64,000 nucleotides of DNA from Effrenium voratum (Eukaryota > Sar > Dinophyceae > Suessiales > Symbiodiniaceae), in assembly GCA_963377175.1 (NCBI GenBank), contig CAUJNA010001591.1:562501-626500 (forward strand), in the 5' to 3' direction. Both the position numbers and the translations under genes were made by a program. The notes beneath the pieces are model-generated. The model saw only the letters and a program-made list of their open reading frames with translations, made no database searches and was not told the DNA's origin. This document shows, piece after piece, positions 1 to 9,194 of this stretch (position 1 is the first letter of the stretch; every line of letters starts with the position of its first letter).

Positions 1-347
1 GAAGATGCACATGTTGAATGTGGCAGGCGCAGACAGTAGCCGAGGAAGGCAGGGGCAGAGATGAGCGATGAAGTGTGGCCAGGTTTGTCTGTGCCTGATG
101 TTGAGTCCATGCTTGTCACCACTTCATTCGGTATGTCACTTTAGTTGCTCATTTCGATGTTTTGCATCAGGACTCAGCCATCATTGAGTTGCTGAGATCA
201 GATCAACAAGCTTTGCCAGCGAGCACGTTTGGCTTCAGTCTTGTTTAACACGAAAAGTGCGCTCTGCTTGAACGCACTGCTTCCACACACCCTGCAATCA
301 CGGGCATTTCAGAATCAAGCCTCGCTGTATTGAAGAAATGCCTGTCC
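1..347. other. Diverged flank of the 1.83 kb tandem duplication
   Basis: This stretch precedes the first clean duplication unit. Near position 30-55 it holds a diverged copy of the 'cagacagCAGCCGAGGAAGGCAGG' core that recurs at about 1855, 3686, 4200 and 5705. On the minus strand it reads ISAPAFLGYCLRLP, the same end seen in the repeated module of the neighbouring units. It is therefore probably an older copy of that module; nothing else was recognised. Confidence 0.5.
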
Positions 348-922
348 GAGGTGCTGACAGAGTCGACTCTAAGCCGAGCCAACAGGCAGGCGGCTGATGT
401 GTTTTGTTGTTGTTTCCTTTGAGTGCTGCCTTGCTGAGCCTTGCTGGTATGACCAACGCCCTCTAAGTTTGGCTGTTCGGCTGTGGGCAGGTGTGGCCTC
501 AAAACGCATATATAATTCTTAAACTGGCACACAGGCAACAAGTCCTGCGTTGTTCTTTGAACACAGTTTTCGTTTGGCAGCGGTTGTTGGAAATGTACAT
601 GTTGAGTTTGCAGGTGCAGACAGCTGCCGAGCAAGGCAGGGCAGATGAGCATGACGCAGTATGAATGGAGTTGTTTGTTGCTTCTCAAACCGAATCCATA
701 CTTACCATCATTTAATATCAGGAGCATGTAGCTGTCCGTGCCGGTACATAGCTTGAAATTGTAGTTGTTCAATTGAATGGTATTTGCTAGGCCTCGGCCA
801 TTATTGCATTGAGTTGCAAAGACAAACTCAGATCGCCACGAATCCCATGCTAGCTCGTTCGGCCTCGACGTTGAGACATGAAATTGGTGGTCAGTACCAC
901 ATGACACAATAAACCCTGCCAA
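245..922 (-). CDS. Unrecognised 225-codon open frame, repeated module
   Basis: This is one of the longest open frames in the window and I do not recognise the protein. The middle part (about residues 40-115) ends in the motif ICPALLG-CLHLQ. A second module about 1 kb away on the same strand ends in LCPAFLGCCLHL, so the two look like paralogous repeats of 60-90 residues. The C-terminal part runs past the left edge of the duplication. In unit 2 the equivalent frame is broken by a 2-nt difference, so either only this copy is intact or neither is coding. No signal peptide or named domain is visible. Codon bias is weak, and the ATG is simply the first available. It could be exons of a larger gene with repeated modules, or an accidental open frame in a repeat. 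Confidence 0.3.
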   Translation of the reverse strand: MAGFIVSCGTDHQFHVSTSRPNELAWDSWRSEFVFATQCNNGRGLANTIQLNNYNFKLCTGTDSYMLLILNDGKYGFGLRSNKQLHSYCVMLICPALLGSCLHLQTQHVHFQQPLPNENCVQRTTQDLLPVCQFKNYICVLRPHLPTAEQPNLEGVGHTSKAQQGSTQRKQQQNTSAACLLARLRVDSVSTSDRHFFNTARLDSEMPVIAGCVEAVRSSRAHFSC

Positions 923-1167
923 ACAGCTGCATCGCCAAGATTCTCAAGATGGTGTCGTTGCAGGCAGTTTTGAGCTCGGTGCCTTGAACGAATGCACGGT
1001 GACGAGGTGACAGAGTCGACTCAGAGCCGACCCAACAGGCTGGGGGCAGCTGATTTTGTTTGCGATTCCTTGCGCTGTGCGAGCTTTTCTGGTAAAGTTG
1101 GACCTACTTTAATTGCCAGAGCCCTGCACAGAGGGTTGGACTTTGGCTTACAAATGTCAGACTTAGT

Positions 1168-1345
1168 ATTGCTACATTTAGTATTGCCAAGACTACATCT
1201 CAGATTCCAGGACTTAGTTGAGTATTGCCAATGCTAAATTTAGTCTTGCCAAGACTTAATCTCAGATTCTTAGTACATAATCTTATATTGCCAACACTTA
1301 ACTATGTTTTAAGAGTTAGTATTGGCATTTCTTAGTTTAGTATTC
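1168..1345. repeat. TTAGTATTGC-rich irregular array (copy 1)
   Basis: The words TTAGTATTGC, TTAGTCTTGCCAAGACT and ATCTCAGATT recur irregularly over about 180 bp and reappear in unit 2 at about 3000-3177. A related TTTAGTATTGCTGG array lies at the far end of the window (63.4-63.8 kb). Confidence 0.6.
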
Positions 1346-1728
1346 ACCGCAATCTCGGAATCCCAGAGTTTTTTAATTGTGGAATATTGTGGATTGCCTT
1401 TAGCCTTTGAGCTGGGAAGGGCTTACATGAACCACCCTTTGAACCAAGTAAAGGCTAAGCTTTGATTGCGGAATCTCCCCGTCCGCAAAACAAACTTGCC
1501 AGTACAGATGACCTCAAAAGAGTTAGATTCAAGAGGATCAGGGGCTAATTTACCCCTCACCCAAAACAAGCTTTGCCATTAAAGAGGGCCCCAAAACAGT
1601 CAGATTTTGTGGATCTGACAGTTTGGCCCTCTTTTTGTTGTCTTTGGTTTAAAAGCAAGGATTCCTGGGCCACTTTATAAGCAGGAATTCCTAGATCTAA
1701 GGCCTTTCGCCTATGAGCTAGGAAGGGC

Positions 1729-1971
1729 TTAGGTAAACCACCCTTTAGTAAACCACCCTTCAAACTTGAAAGGCAAAGCGAAGGTTTGTTTTGCCCAGAC
1801 GTTCTCTCGGGAAAGGCACGCAAACACCGGGGCCCCGGTGTTCTTTGGCAGGTGCAGACAGCAGCCGAGGAAGGCAGGGCAGAGATCAGCGTGGTGTAGT
1901 GCGGCCAGATCTTTGCTACTCAAATTGATTCCACGCTTGATACACTTGGATCCGGTGAGCATGTGGCCCAT
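1729..1971 (-). CDS. Repeated protein-like module, unit 1
   Basis: The minus-strand frame encodes about 45 residues from GHMLTGSKCIKRGINL to LCPAFLGCCLHL. The same residues recur in units 2 and 3 and, more diverged, in unit 4. Upstream the frame stays open only to a TAA about 2,023, so it is exon-sized. Position-for-position resemblance to the module at 600-800 (conserved CPA-LG and CLHL) argues for shared ancestry. No family was recognised. Repetition of the DNA alone could also explain the conserved frame. Confidence 0.3.
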   Translation of the reverse strand: MGHMLTGSKCIKRGINLSSKDLAALHHADLCPAFLGCCLHLPKNTGAPVFACLSRENVWAKQTFALPFKFEGWFTKGWFT

Positions 1972-2139
1972 GTTGGTGTCGTTCGCGTAATATGAATTGT
2001 GTTGGTCAGAGGAGAATTCACGTTAGGACTTCAACCCTTGCTGCATTGAGTCGCAACCATAGGCTGGCATCACACGAATCGCCAGCTAGGAATGTGGCCT
2101 CGGCATCGTTTTAATGAGATGAGTTGTCAGTGCACAGTC

Positions 2140-2753
2140 TCAAGCTCTGTGGATTGAGAGAATGGAGAGAATGCACGGTGACGAGGTGCTGACAGAGTCG
2201 ACTCTAAGCCGAGCCAACAGGCAGGCGGCTGATGTGTTTTGTTGTTGTTTCCTTTGAGTGCTGCCTTGCTGAGCCTTGCTGGTATGACCAACGCCCTCTA
2301 AGTTTGGCTGTTCGGCTGTGGGCAGGTGTGGCCTCAGAATGCATATATGATTCTTAAACTGGCACACAGGCAACAAGTCCTGCGTTGTTCTTTGAACACA
2401 GTTTTCGTTTGGCAGCGGTTGTTGGAAATGTACATGTTGAGTTTGCAGGTGCAGACAGCCGAGCAAGGCAGGGCAGATGAGCATGACGCAGTATGAATGG
2501 AGTTGTTTGTTGCTTCTCAAGCCGAATCCATACTTACCATCATTTAATATCAGGAGCATGTAGCTGTCCGTGCCGGTACATAGTTTGAAATTGTAGTTGT
2601 CATCAATTGAATGGTATTTGCTAGGCCTCGGCCATTATTGCATTGAGTTGCAAAGACAAACTCAGATCGCCACGAATCCCAAGCTAGCTCATTCGGCCTC
2701 AACGTTGAGACATGAAATTGGTGGTCAGTACCACATGACAATAAACCCCGCAA
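2140..2753 (-). pseudogene. Frameshifted copy of the 225-codon frame
   Basis: This is the unit 2 equivalent of 245-922. A 2-nt length difference near 2600 ('gttgtcatcaattg' against 'gttgttcaattg') splits the frame into two overlapping open frames. The conserved ICPALLG-CLHLQ end is retained. I infer that at least one of the two copies is non-functional. Confidence 0.35.
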
Positions 2754-4011
2754 AACAGCTGCATCGCCAAGATTCTCAAGATGGTGTCGTTGCAGGCAGT
2801 TTTGAGCTCGGTGCCTTGAACGAATGCACGGTGACGAGGTGACAGAGTCGACTCAGAGCCGACCCAACAGGCTGGGGGCAGCTGATCTTGTTTGCGATTC
2901 CTTGCGCTGTGCGAGCCTTTCTGTTAAAGTTGGACCTACTTTAATTGCCAGAGCCCTGCACAGAGGGTTGGACTTTGGCTTACAAGTGTCAGACTTAGTA
3001 TTGCTACATTTAGTATTGCCAAGACTACATCTCAGATTCTAGGACTTAGTTGAGTATTGCCAATGCTAAATTTAGTCTTGCCAAGACTTAATCTCAGATT
3101 CTTAGTACATAATCTTATATTGCCAACACTTAACTATGTTTTAAGAGTTAGTATTGGCATTTCTTAGTTTAGTATTCACCGCAATCTCGGAATCCCAGAG
3201 TTTTTTAATTGTGGAATATTGTGGATTGCCTTTAGCCTTTGAGCTGGGAAGGGCTTACATGAACCACCCTTTGAACCAAGTAAAGGCTAAGCTTTGATTG
3301 CGGAATCTCCCCGTCCGCAAAACAAACTTGCCAGTACAGATGACCTCAAAAGAGTTAGATTCAAGAGGATCAGGGGCTAATTTACCCCTCACCCAAAACA
3401 AGCTTTGCCATTAAAGAGGGCCCCAAAACAGTCAGATTTTGTGGATCTGACAGTTTGGCCCTCTTTTTGTTGTCTTTGGTTTAAAAGCAAGGATTCCTGG
3501 GCCACTTTATAAGCAGGAATTCCTAGATCTAAGGCCTTTCGCCTATGAGCTAGGAAGGGCTTAGGTAAACCACCCTTTAGTAAACCACCCTTCAAACTTG
3601 AAAGGCAAAGCGAAGGTTTGTTTTGCCCAGACGTTCTCTCGGGAAAGGCACGCAAACACCGGGGCCCCGGTGTTCTTCTTTGGCAGGTGCAGACAGCAGC
3701 CGAGGAAGGCAGGGCAGAGATCAGCGTGGTGTAGTGCGGCCAGATCTTTGCTACTCAAATTGATTCCACGCTTGATACACCTGGATCCGGTGAGCATGTG
3801 GCCCATGTTGGTGTCGTTCGCGTAATATGAATTGTGTTGGTCAGAGGAGAATTCACGTTAGGACTTCAACCCTTGCTGCATTGAGTCGCAACCATAGGCT
3901 GGCATCACACGAATCGCCAGCTAGGAATGTGGCCTCGGCATCGTTTTAATGAGATGAGTTGTCAGTGCACAGTCTCAAGCTCTGTGGATTGAGAGAATGG
4001 AGAGAATGCAC
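2180..4011. repeat. Tandem segmental duplication, unit 2 (1.83 kb)
   Basis: This is a near-identical copy of 348-2179. Its left junction carries 'gagagaatggagagaatgcacggtgac', which is absent before unit 1 but present before the partial units 3 and 4. That places the repeat boundary near the 'gaggtgctgac' word. Confidence 0.9.
3561..3806 (-). CDS. Repeated protein-like module, unit 2
   Basis: This copy of the 1729-1971 module carries a Lys-to-Arg change in the GSKC motif and a 3-nt insertion that keeps the frame. No function was recognised. Confidence 0.25.
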   Translation of the reverse strand: MGHMLTGSRCIKRGINLSSKDLAALHHADLCPAFLGCCLHLPKKNTGAPVFACLSRENVWAKQTFALPFKFEGWFTKGWFT

Positions 4012-4489
4012 GGTGACGAGGTGCTGACAGAGTCGACTCAGAGCCAAGCCAACAGGCTGGGGGCCAATGAACGGCTGTGGGCAAGTGTGGCCTGAGAATG
4101 CAGAATGTTTCAGCTGCCACGCAAGCAACATGTCCAGTGTTTGTTGTTTAAAAACACTTTCATTTTTTTCAGCAGCGGTTCATTTTGAGTTTTGTAGGTG
4201 CAGACAGCAGCCGAGGAAGGCAGGGCAGAGATCAGCGTGGTGTAGTGCGGCCAGATCTTTGCTACTCAGATTGATTCCACGCTTGATACACTTGGATCCG
4301 GTGAGCATGTGGGCCATGTTGGTGTCGTTCGCGTAATATGAATTGTGTTGGTCAGAGGATAATTCACGTTAGGACTTCAACCCTTGCTGCATTGAGTCGC
4401 AACCATAGGCTGGCATCACAGGAATCGCCAGCTAGGAATGTGGCCTCGGCATCGTTTTAATGAGATGAGTTGTCAGTGCACAGTCTCAA
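4012..4489. repeat. Tandem duplication, partial unit 3
   Basis: This shortened unit shares the 'gtgctgacagagtcgactc' start and the module region (about 4190-4330) but lacks the middle 1.3 kb. Homology stops abruptly at 'cagtctcaa' (4489). In units 1 and 2 that word continues into 'gctctgtggattgag'; here it meets foreign DNA. Confidence 0.8.
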
Positions 4490-5482
4490 TCCTCCTCATC
4501 CCCTTATCCCCTTACCCCCTCATCTGCGCATCCTTGCATCCCCTTATTGCCTGACTGGGTACGTGTCAAACTCGGGATTTGGACGGAAGCCAACTCCAAA
4601 GACACAAATCATAGGATCCCAATCCCCCCCCTTTAACATCCCGGAACCCCTGGCTTCCTCAAAACAATCACACACGCACACTCTCACGCACACTCTCACG
4701 CACACGCCCACACACATGGTTAAATCCCAAGGTAGTCGAACGACCCAATTCGAGTAGAAAATCAAACACATTTCGAGTTGGTTTGCTTGACTGGGTTCGA
4801 ACACACATATATATATATATATATATGGGAGTCGTTCTAAATTGCATTGCAGCAGGGTTGGAAGTGGTGGTTGGCGTACGGTCAACTCTTAATCAGACTA
4901 GACCAATATCTATGTACATAATGTTTAATGTAGTGTTAAATATGTGCATATATAAATATGCGTGTACGTATATATATATATATACAGACATCCGCTTCAC
5001 TTCACTGGGCTTGACATACGAAAAAGGCGCCTGGTTGTCCTTCTCCTGCGCGGTGAAGGAGCCGCGCATCGCCCAGGAGCACTGCTCCTGAAATCGAAGT
5101 CAGCAGTTCGACAAGTTGAAACGAGCTTAAGTCGATACAGCGTGTTCCTTTTAAGGGACATCTGTTTCTGATGATTCCCACCCATTGTTTTAGTGGACCA
5201 GAATAGAGTCCGTTTTTCCCCAAGTGACTTCTCTTGAAAAAATGACTAAACATCAACTTAGAAATTCGAAATCAAAGAAAAGGCTTGCCCGTAGGGGGAG
5301 GCGATCAATTGATACCAGGGTCTTGTTACAACGCTGGCACCCTGTCCTCCAACTTCAAGGCGCCCTTGGCCACGCGGAAGTAGCCCATCCCACCCCAGAA
5401 CTCACCCCAGGAGTTGCGCACGATCCAGTACCTCACACGCGTGTGCGCAGGCGCACATCTGGTGTCGGGTTTAGGGGTCCGA
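4490..5482. other. ~1 kb insertion splitting the repeat array
   Basis: Between 'cagtctcaa' and 'gctctgtggattgag', which are contiguous in the other units, lie about 990 bp of unrelated sequence. It holds CA-rich and (TA)n microsatellites (about 4670-4720, 4806-4826, 4966-4984) and two peptidase exons on the minus strand. I see no clear target-site duplication or terminal repeat, so the mechanism (transposon capture, or non-homologous repair with filler DNA) is open. Confidence 0.75.
4990..5431 (-). pseudogene. Papain-family cysteine peptidase (cathepsin Z-like), two C-terminal exons
   Basis: The upstream exon (about 5431-5347, minus strand) encodes YWIVRNSWGEFWGGMGYF and continues to ALKLE. 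This is the papain C1A segment around the catalytic Asn (NSWG), closest in memory to cathepsin Z/X (YWIVRNSWGE). The downstream exon starts at 5087 after 'tttCAG' with EQCSWAMRGSFT, matching the family's C-terminal EEHCTF-type stretch. The frame then runs into a (TA)n tract. Joining GAG|GACAGG to CAG|GAG keeps frame and implies a 259-nt GA-AG intron. The first exon also has an AG|G acceptor. Exons for the active-site Cys and His are absent, because repeat-array DNA begins about 50 bp upstream. It is therefore a fragment, carried with its introns (not a retrocopy), and should encode no active enzyme. Confidence 0.75.
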
Positions 5483-5960
5483 GCTCTGTGGATTGAGAGA
5501 ATGGAGAGAATGCACGGTGACGAGGTGCTGACAGAGTCGACTCAGAGCCAAGCCAACAGGCTGGGGGCCAATGAACGGCTGTGGGCAAGTGTGGCCTGAG
5601 AATGCAGAATGTTTCAGCTGCCACGCAAGCAACATGTCCAGTGTTTGTTGTTTAAAAACACTTTCACTTTGTTTCAGCAGCGGTTCATGTTGAGTTTTGT
5701 AGGTGCAGACAGCAGCCGAGGAAGGCAGGGCAGAGATCAGCGTGGTGTAGTGCGGCCAGAGCTTTTGTACTCCTCAAATAGAGCCCTCGCTTTATGCACT
5801 TGGATCCGGTGAGCATGTGGTTGCCTATGTTGGTGTTGTTCGCGTAAATTTAGTTTGTCAATAGGATGAATTGCATTACAACTAAGTGCTCGTTGCATTG
5901 AGTCACAGAGCTAGGCTAAGATAGCGAGAATCGTCAGCCATGTGCCTGAAGGCACTGTTT
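5483..5960. repeat. Tandem duplication, diverged unit 4
   Basis: The unit resumes at 'gctctgtggattgagagaatgg' and parallels unit 3 up to about 5950, with more substitutions after 5757. The minus-strand module is recognisable (about 5700-5850) and again ends in LCPAFLGCCLHL. Confidence 0.75.
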
Positions 5961-6427
5961 GATCTCACAAGTGGTCACCAAAGCAGTATCTTTGCCACGC
6001 TTGGGTAGATTCTGTTGGAAGCAGCTGGTTTCGCCCAGTTCCCTTTCATGCCAGTCACCTACAGAAAACGGACCATCAGGATTGGCCACATTGACTTGAG
6101 CTTTATCCCTCCAGTTCTTGGAGTTATAGTGCCACTGTGGTAGGTAACCGTTCGGTATGTTTGCCTAGAGGTTTTACCATGGATGGCTTCCCCTTACTAC
6201 AACTCACCTCTCCACAACCGAACGCGTTTGACCTTTTGGTTTTCCACTAGTGTGTCATGTTTAGTCTGTTTAGTCATCCAAGAGCGTGATCTCTGCAACG
6301 ATCGTTTGAGTTGAGCGAGGGAACGGGTTGTCGCCAATTGGCACAAATGATCTTCGCTTGACCCACTGCGAGCCACTGTGACCCTCAGATAAGCAGGGGA
6401 TAGTTGGAGCCAACAAAAACTGTTGAG
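5961..6427. other. No gene recognised
   Basis: Mixed-composition DNA. Frames here are short and none resembles a known domain. I see no repeat copies. Confidence 0.4.
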
Positions 6428-6511
6428 ATATACCCTCCCACCAATGAACATGGAACCTGAAGTTCGGGTCCTGGTCCGAACGTCAGGTTCCATGTTAATC
6501 GGGTGGGTATG
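6428..6511. repeat. 84-nt near-perfect inverted repeat (hairpin)
   Basis: Two arms of about 39 nt pair around a tiny loop near 6467-6471. The left arm contains AACATGGAACCTGAAGTTCG and the right arm CGTCAGGTTCCATGTTAAT. Outer ends are TATACCC and GGGTAT. Because of the symmetry both strands encode NMEPxVR...RTSGSM. It could be a tiny foldback element or a source of hairpin RNA. No second copy was noticed. Confidence 0.85.
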
Positions 6512-6777
6512 CCACATGGGCTTGTTGGTCCAAACCACGACTGCGTTGGTTTTTTTGGGGGGGAGAAGCCTTATATCTGTGGAAAGGCTACAAATTATTT
6601 TAGGTTCCTTCGAGGGTGTTTTTTTTTTTTTTTTTATAACACATGCGGTTGCACGAGATCTGAAGAGTTGCCTGCGCGCGCAGGTGCCGATCCTCGTCAC
6701 AAACCAGTGGGGCGCTCGAGGGAGATGTGGGTGAGACTGTCACTCCTCACAGTGGTCATAACTGCTTGGAGTAGATC

Positions 6778-6899
6778 CTAGGTCCCCCAGCTTGGTGCCC
6801 TTTTGAACCCAACTTTTTTGGTTGGGAGGGCTCCCCTGCTAAAATAGACTTCAGAAAAAAAGGGTACCCTTAGTCGAACCTCTCTACTGGAGGACCTAG
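6778..6899 (+). mobile_element. TIR element family B, copy B1
   Basis: The 122-bp element runs from CTAGGTCCCCCAG to CTGGAGGACCTAG. Its ends are inverted repeats, and it is flanked by the direct repeat GATC (6774-6777 and 6900-6903). The core 'GGGTACCCTTAGTCGAACCTC' and 'AAAATAGACTTCAG' recur in six other copies at about 14.0, 29.1, 30.0, 47.1, 51.4 and 52.8 kb. It encodes nothing. Confidence 0.85.
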
Positions 6900-6903
6900 G
6901 ATC

Positions 6904-7420
6904 CCTTATTATCCACGGTTGTAGCCTACTAAACCCCCTAGTTTCTGGACTTGATAGTTTTGGGCAAGAACGGAATAGAACCAGAGGACTCATTTTGCTG
7001 TCGCCATTCCAGTCAGAAATTCAGAATGCGATAAATTCAGAATTGCTCCTTCCCAGCCCCCCCCCCCCATGGTTCGAAAGGAACCCTTCTTGGGTCCTTG
7101 GGTCCTGAACTGGGGCGGGGGGGTCGGAGTCCTAGGCCGTTTTTGGGGGAATGCAGGGTTTCAAGATGCATCTGCGCTGCCTTGTTTTTTTCTCCCACCC
7201 GACAGGAAGGGGTTGTTAGATTTTATGTTGGAACCCGCGTTTGCGATGCTTCTACACCACGCCCCCCACCCAGTATCCCGCCAGAGCAGCTCACCAGAGC
7301 TCCCGCTTGAAGCGTCCCAAAAACGTCTCTCGAAAAGCATGTTCTGAAATAGTTGGCCCGCGTGGTTAGCATAGCCAGAGCTCCCGCTTAAAGCGTCCCA
7401 AAACGACGTTGGGTTTCTCG
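6904..7420. other. No gene; C-run and GC-rich lead-in
   Basis: There is a run of C at about 7058-7069. At 7272-7295 lies an inverted copy of part of the 38-bp unit that follows. 'agctcccgcttgaagcgtcccaaaa' (about 7299) repeats at about 7379. No coding sequence was recognised. Confidence 0.5.
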
Positions 7421-7597
7421 GCGGGATCCGAGCCGCTCTGGCGGGATACTCGGCGGGATCCACTGGCGAGCCGCTCTGGCGGGATACTCGGCGGGATCCA
7501 CTGGCGAGCCGCTCTGGCGGGATACTCGGCGGGATCCGCTGGCGAGCCGCTCTAGCGGGATACTCGGCGGGATCCACTGGCAGAGTAGCTCGCCAGT
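7421..7597. repeat. 38-bp GC-rich tandem array (~4.5 copies)
   Basis: The unit GCGGGATACTCGGCGGGATCC followed by RCTGGCGAGCCGCTCTG repeats with one or two substitutions per copy. Each unit holds two GCGGGAT half-units. An inverted partial copy at 7272-7295 could pair with it. Confidence 0.9.
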
Positions 7598-8365
7598 CTG
7601 GTTTTGCTTCATGTCCCGCCCGGCGCACAGTTGGGTTTACATTTCATGTTTAAACCTTCATGCTTTGAGTGTACCCTGGAGCTGAAAGGGTGATGCTCTT
7701 GTGTTGCTTTGGGTTGTGAATAGGCAACTTTGTTTAATCCCCCGTCGGGTTTCTTTTTGGGAGGGGCTTGGCTTTTGTTAACGGAACCGATGTTTGAGTT
7801 CTCGAGATGGGCTCGCAGACAATTGGAGTTTGACACACAGACAGTTGGATAAGGCTCTCAATGCAAAGCTTGTTATCAGTCATAGGCCCCAAGTCACTCG
7901 AAAACCATGCTTGAGTTCACACAACCGTGTTCACAGTCGTAAGCTCGTGAGTGTGGAGGGTGGGAATTGCTCGAAGCGAAGTAATTTTGTTAATCCCCGG
8001 TTTATGTGTCGGTTTGCCAAGAGGTGCCGTTTGCATGAAAGCGATCCTTAGTGATGGAAGACACGCATATGCGGGAAACGTAGTTCTTCCTCCACAAGGC
8101 CATGTCTTGAGAACAAAAACTACCCATGCCTTGCCAAGACAGGGCCCAATGCTGCTTAGGCTGTGCTTCGTCAATGTGGGTGTGCTTTGTTCCGAGGATA
8201 CCTTTTGCGGCTTGCTTTAACGGCAAAAATTTTCACAGAATAGTTCCACAGGAACTTCTACAGGAAATTGGATTTGTTTAAACTGGGCTTATCCAGGGCG
8301 TATCCAAGGCTTATCCAAGGCCTTGTCCAGGAACGGGGGATCTTTCTGTACCAGGGGGCAAATCT
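7598..8365. other. No gene recognised
   Basis: There is no protein motif or dispersed repeat copy. From about 8285 the word GGCTTATCCA(A)GG repeats irregularly three times just before the next inverted repeat. Confidence 0.4.
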
Positions 8366-8488
8366 CCAGGAAGTTGAATTGGGCTTATTTTAGCCTAAAA
8401 AAGGCTTAAATGCCCCTTAAACATGCTTGAATCCCCCTTAAAACGGCTTAGGCCAGACTCCCAAAACCTTCCCAATTTAACTTCCTGG
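8366..8488. repeat. 123-bp inverted-repeat element
   Basis: The ends CCAGGAAGTTGAATTGGG (8366-8383) and CCCAATTTAACTTCCTGG (8471-8488) pair at 17 of 18 positions. The interior has secondary pairing (CCTAAAAAAGGCTTAAATGC). No target duplication is evident, and no second copy was noticed. Confidence 0.65.
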
Positions 8489-8686
8489 ACAATATCCTGG
8501 ATACGTTTTCTTTGAAAAAACCACCCAAATGGCACTTCTTGAGAGGTCCGTTTCCTCTTTGGGACCCGTGGCTTTGGGGCTCCTGTTTTTGGTTTCAGGT
8601 GCAGCGAAGCAGCCGGCCGAAGACAGCTGTTGCACTTTGTGACCGCGCACTTTGCGATTTTCCCCGTTTGGTTGTATGGCATATGT

Positions 8687-8812
8687 CTAGGGGTTGATTC
8701 CCAATTCTTTTCAGCCAGCGTTGTTTTCAAGTACCGGCTGTTTTGGGTTCTAGGTTTTTGATGGTTCTCTGAAGAAAAGGATCCCTGGAAAGAATAGGGA
8801 AGGTACCCCTAG
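8687..8812 (-). mobile_element. TIR element family J, copy J2
   Basis: Ends are CTAGGGGTTGATTCCCAATT and, inverted, AGGGAAGGTACCCCTAG. The GGATCCCTGGAAAGAATAGG segment matches, in opposite orientation, the copy at 60.63-60.76 kb. It is non-coding. Confidence 0.7.
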
Positions 8813-8984
8813 ACTATGTTAGATCAATTCTCTCAAAGTGTGATGATTCAACAGGGCAATCATTGGAACTGTGTGTGAGGGGTGTGCCAAACTCAGGGGT
8901 GGGAGGTTTTGAGATGAGGGACCCACGTTTGTGGATGGTTCTTTGAAAGTAGACAGGGTTGCGGAGCTGTTCAGTAGTACCCTT

Positions 8985-9194
8985 TCAGCCCTTTGCTTGG
9001 GTGGGAAACCCCAAGCACGTTTTAAGAGGCTTCCATTTTTTGTCTAGGACGGGTCCCCCGATGTTCTCGGACTCCACGTGAACCTTGGGCATCCCCGGCG
9101 CGAATCCGCCCAGCCAGGTGCCGATTTGTGGTGAGGCAGAAGGGCCAGTTGGCCGAAAGTAGGGCATGAGGATCCCTTGGCAGATTTGGGTCAA
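8985..9194 (-). CDS. Possible exon of an unrecognised protein
   Basis: The minus-strand frame includes TWLGGFAPGMPKVHVESENI (about 9055-9145). Codons there look selected (GTG, GAG, AAC and ATC dominate), unlike flanking text. I recognise no family. The ATG of the open frame is probably not a true start, since an exon bounded by splice sites is more likely. Chance remains possible. Confidence 0.2.
   Translation of the reverse strand: MTQICQGILMPYFRPTGPSASPQIGTWLGGFAPGMPKVHVESENIGGPVLDKKWKPLKTCLGFPTQAKG

Larger units (their letters stand above)
348..2179. repeat. Tandem segmental duplication, unit 1 (1.83 kb)
   Basis: The sequence from 'gaggtgctgacagagtcgac' onward recurs at an offset of 1832 bp with only scattered substitutions and 1-3 nt indels. 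Examples are a 3-nt difference near 625 and a 2-nt difference near 760. Near identity implies a recent duplication or gene conversion. The unit contains two minus-strand protein-like modules and a TTAGTATTGC-rich stretch at about 1168-1345. Confidence 0.9.

Noticed and set aside
4490..5482. Helitron as the carrier of the peptidase fragment
   Set aside because: The insert begins with TC, but no CTRR end with a preceding hairpin is seen at the right edge.
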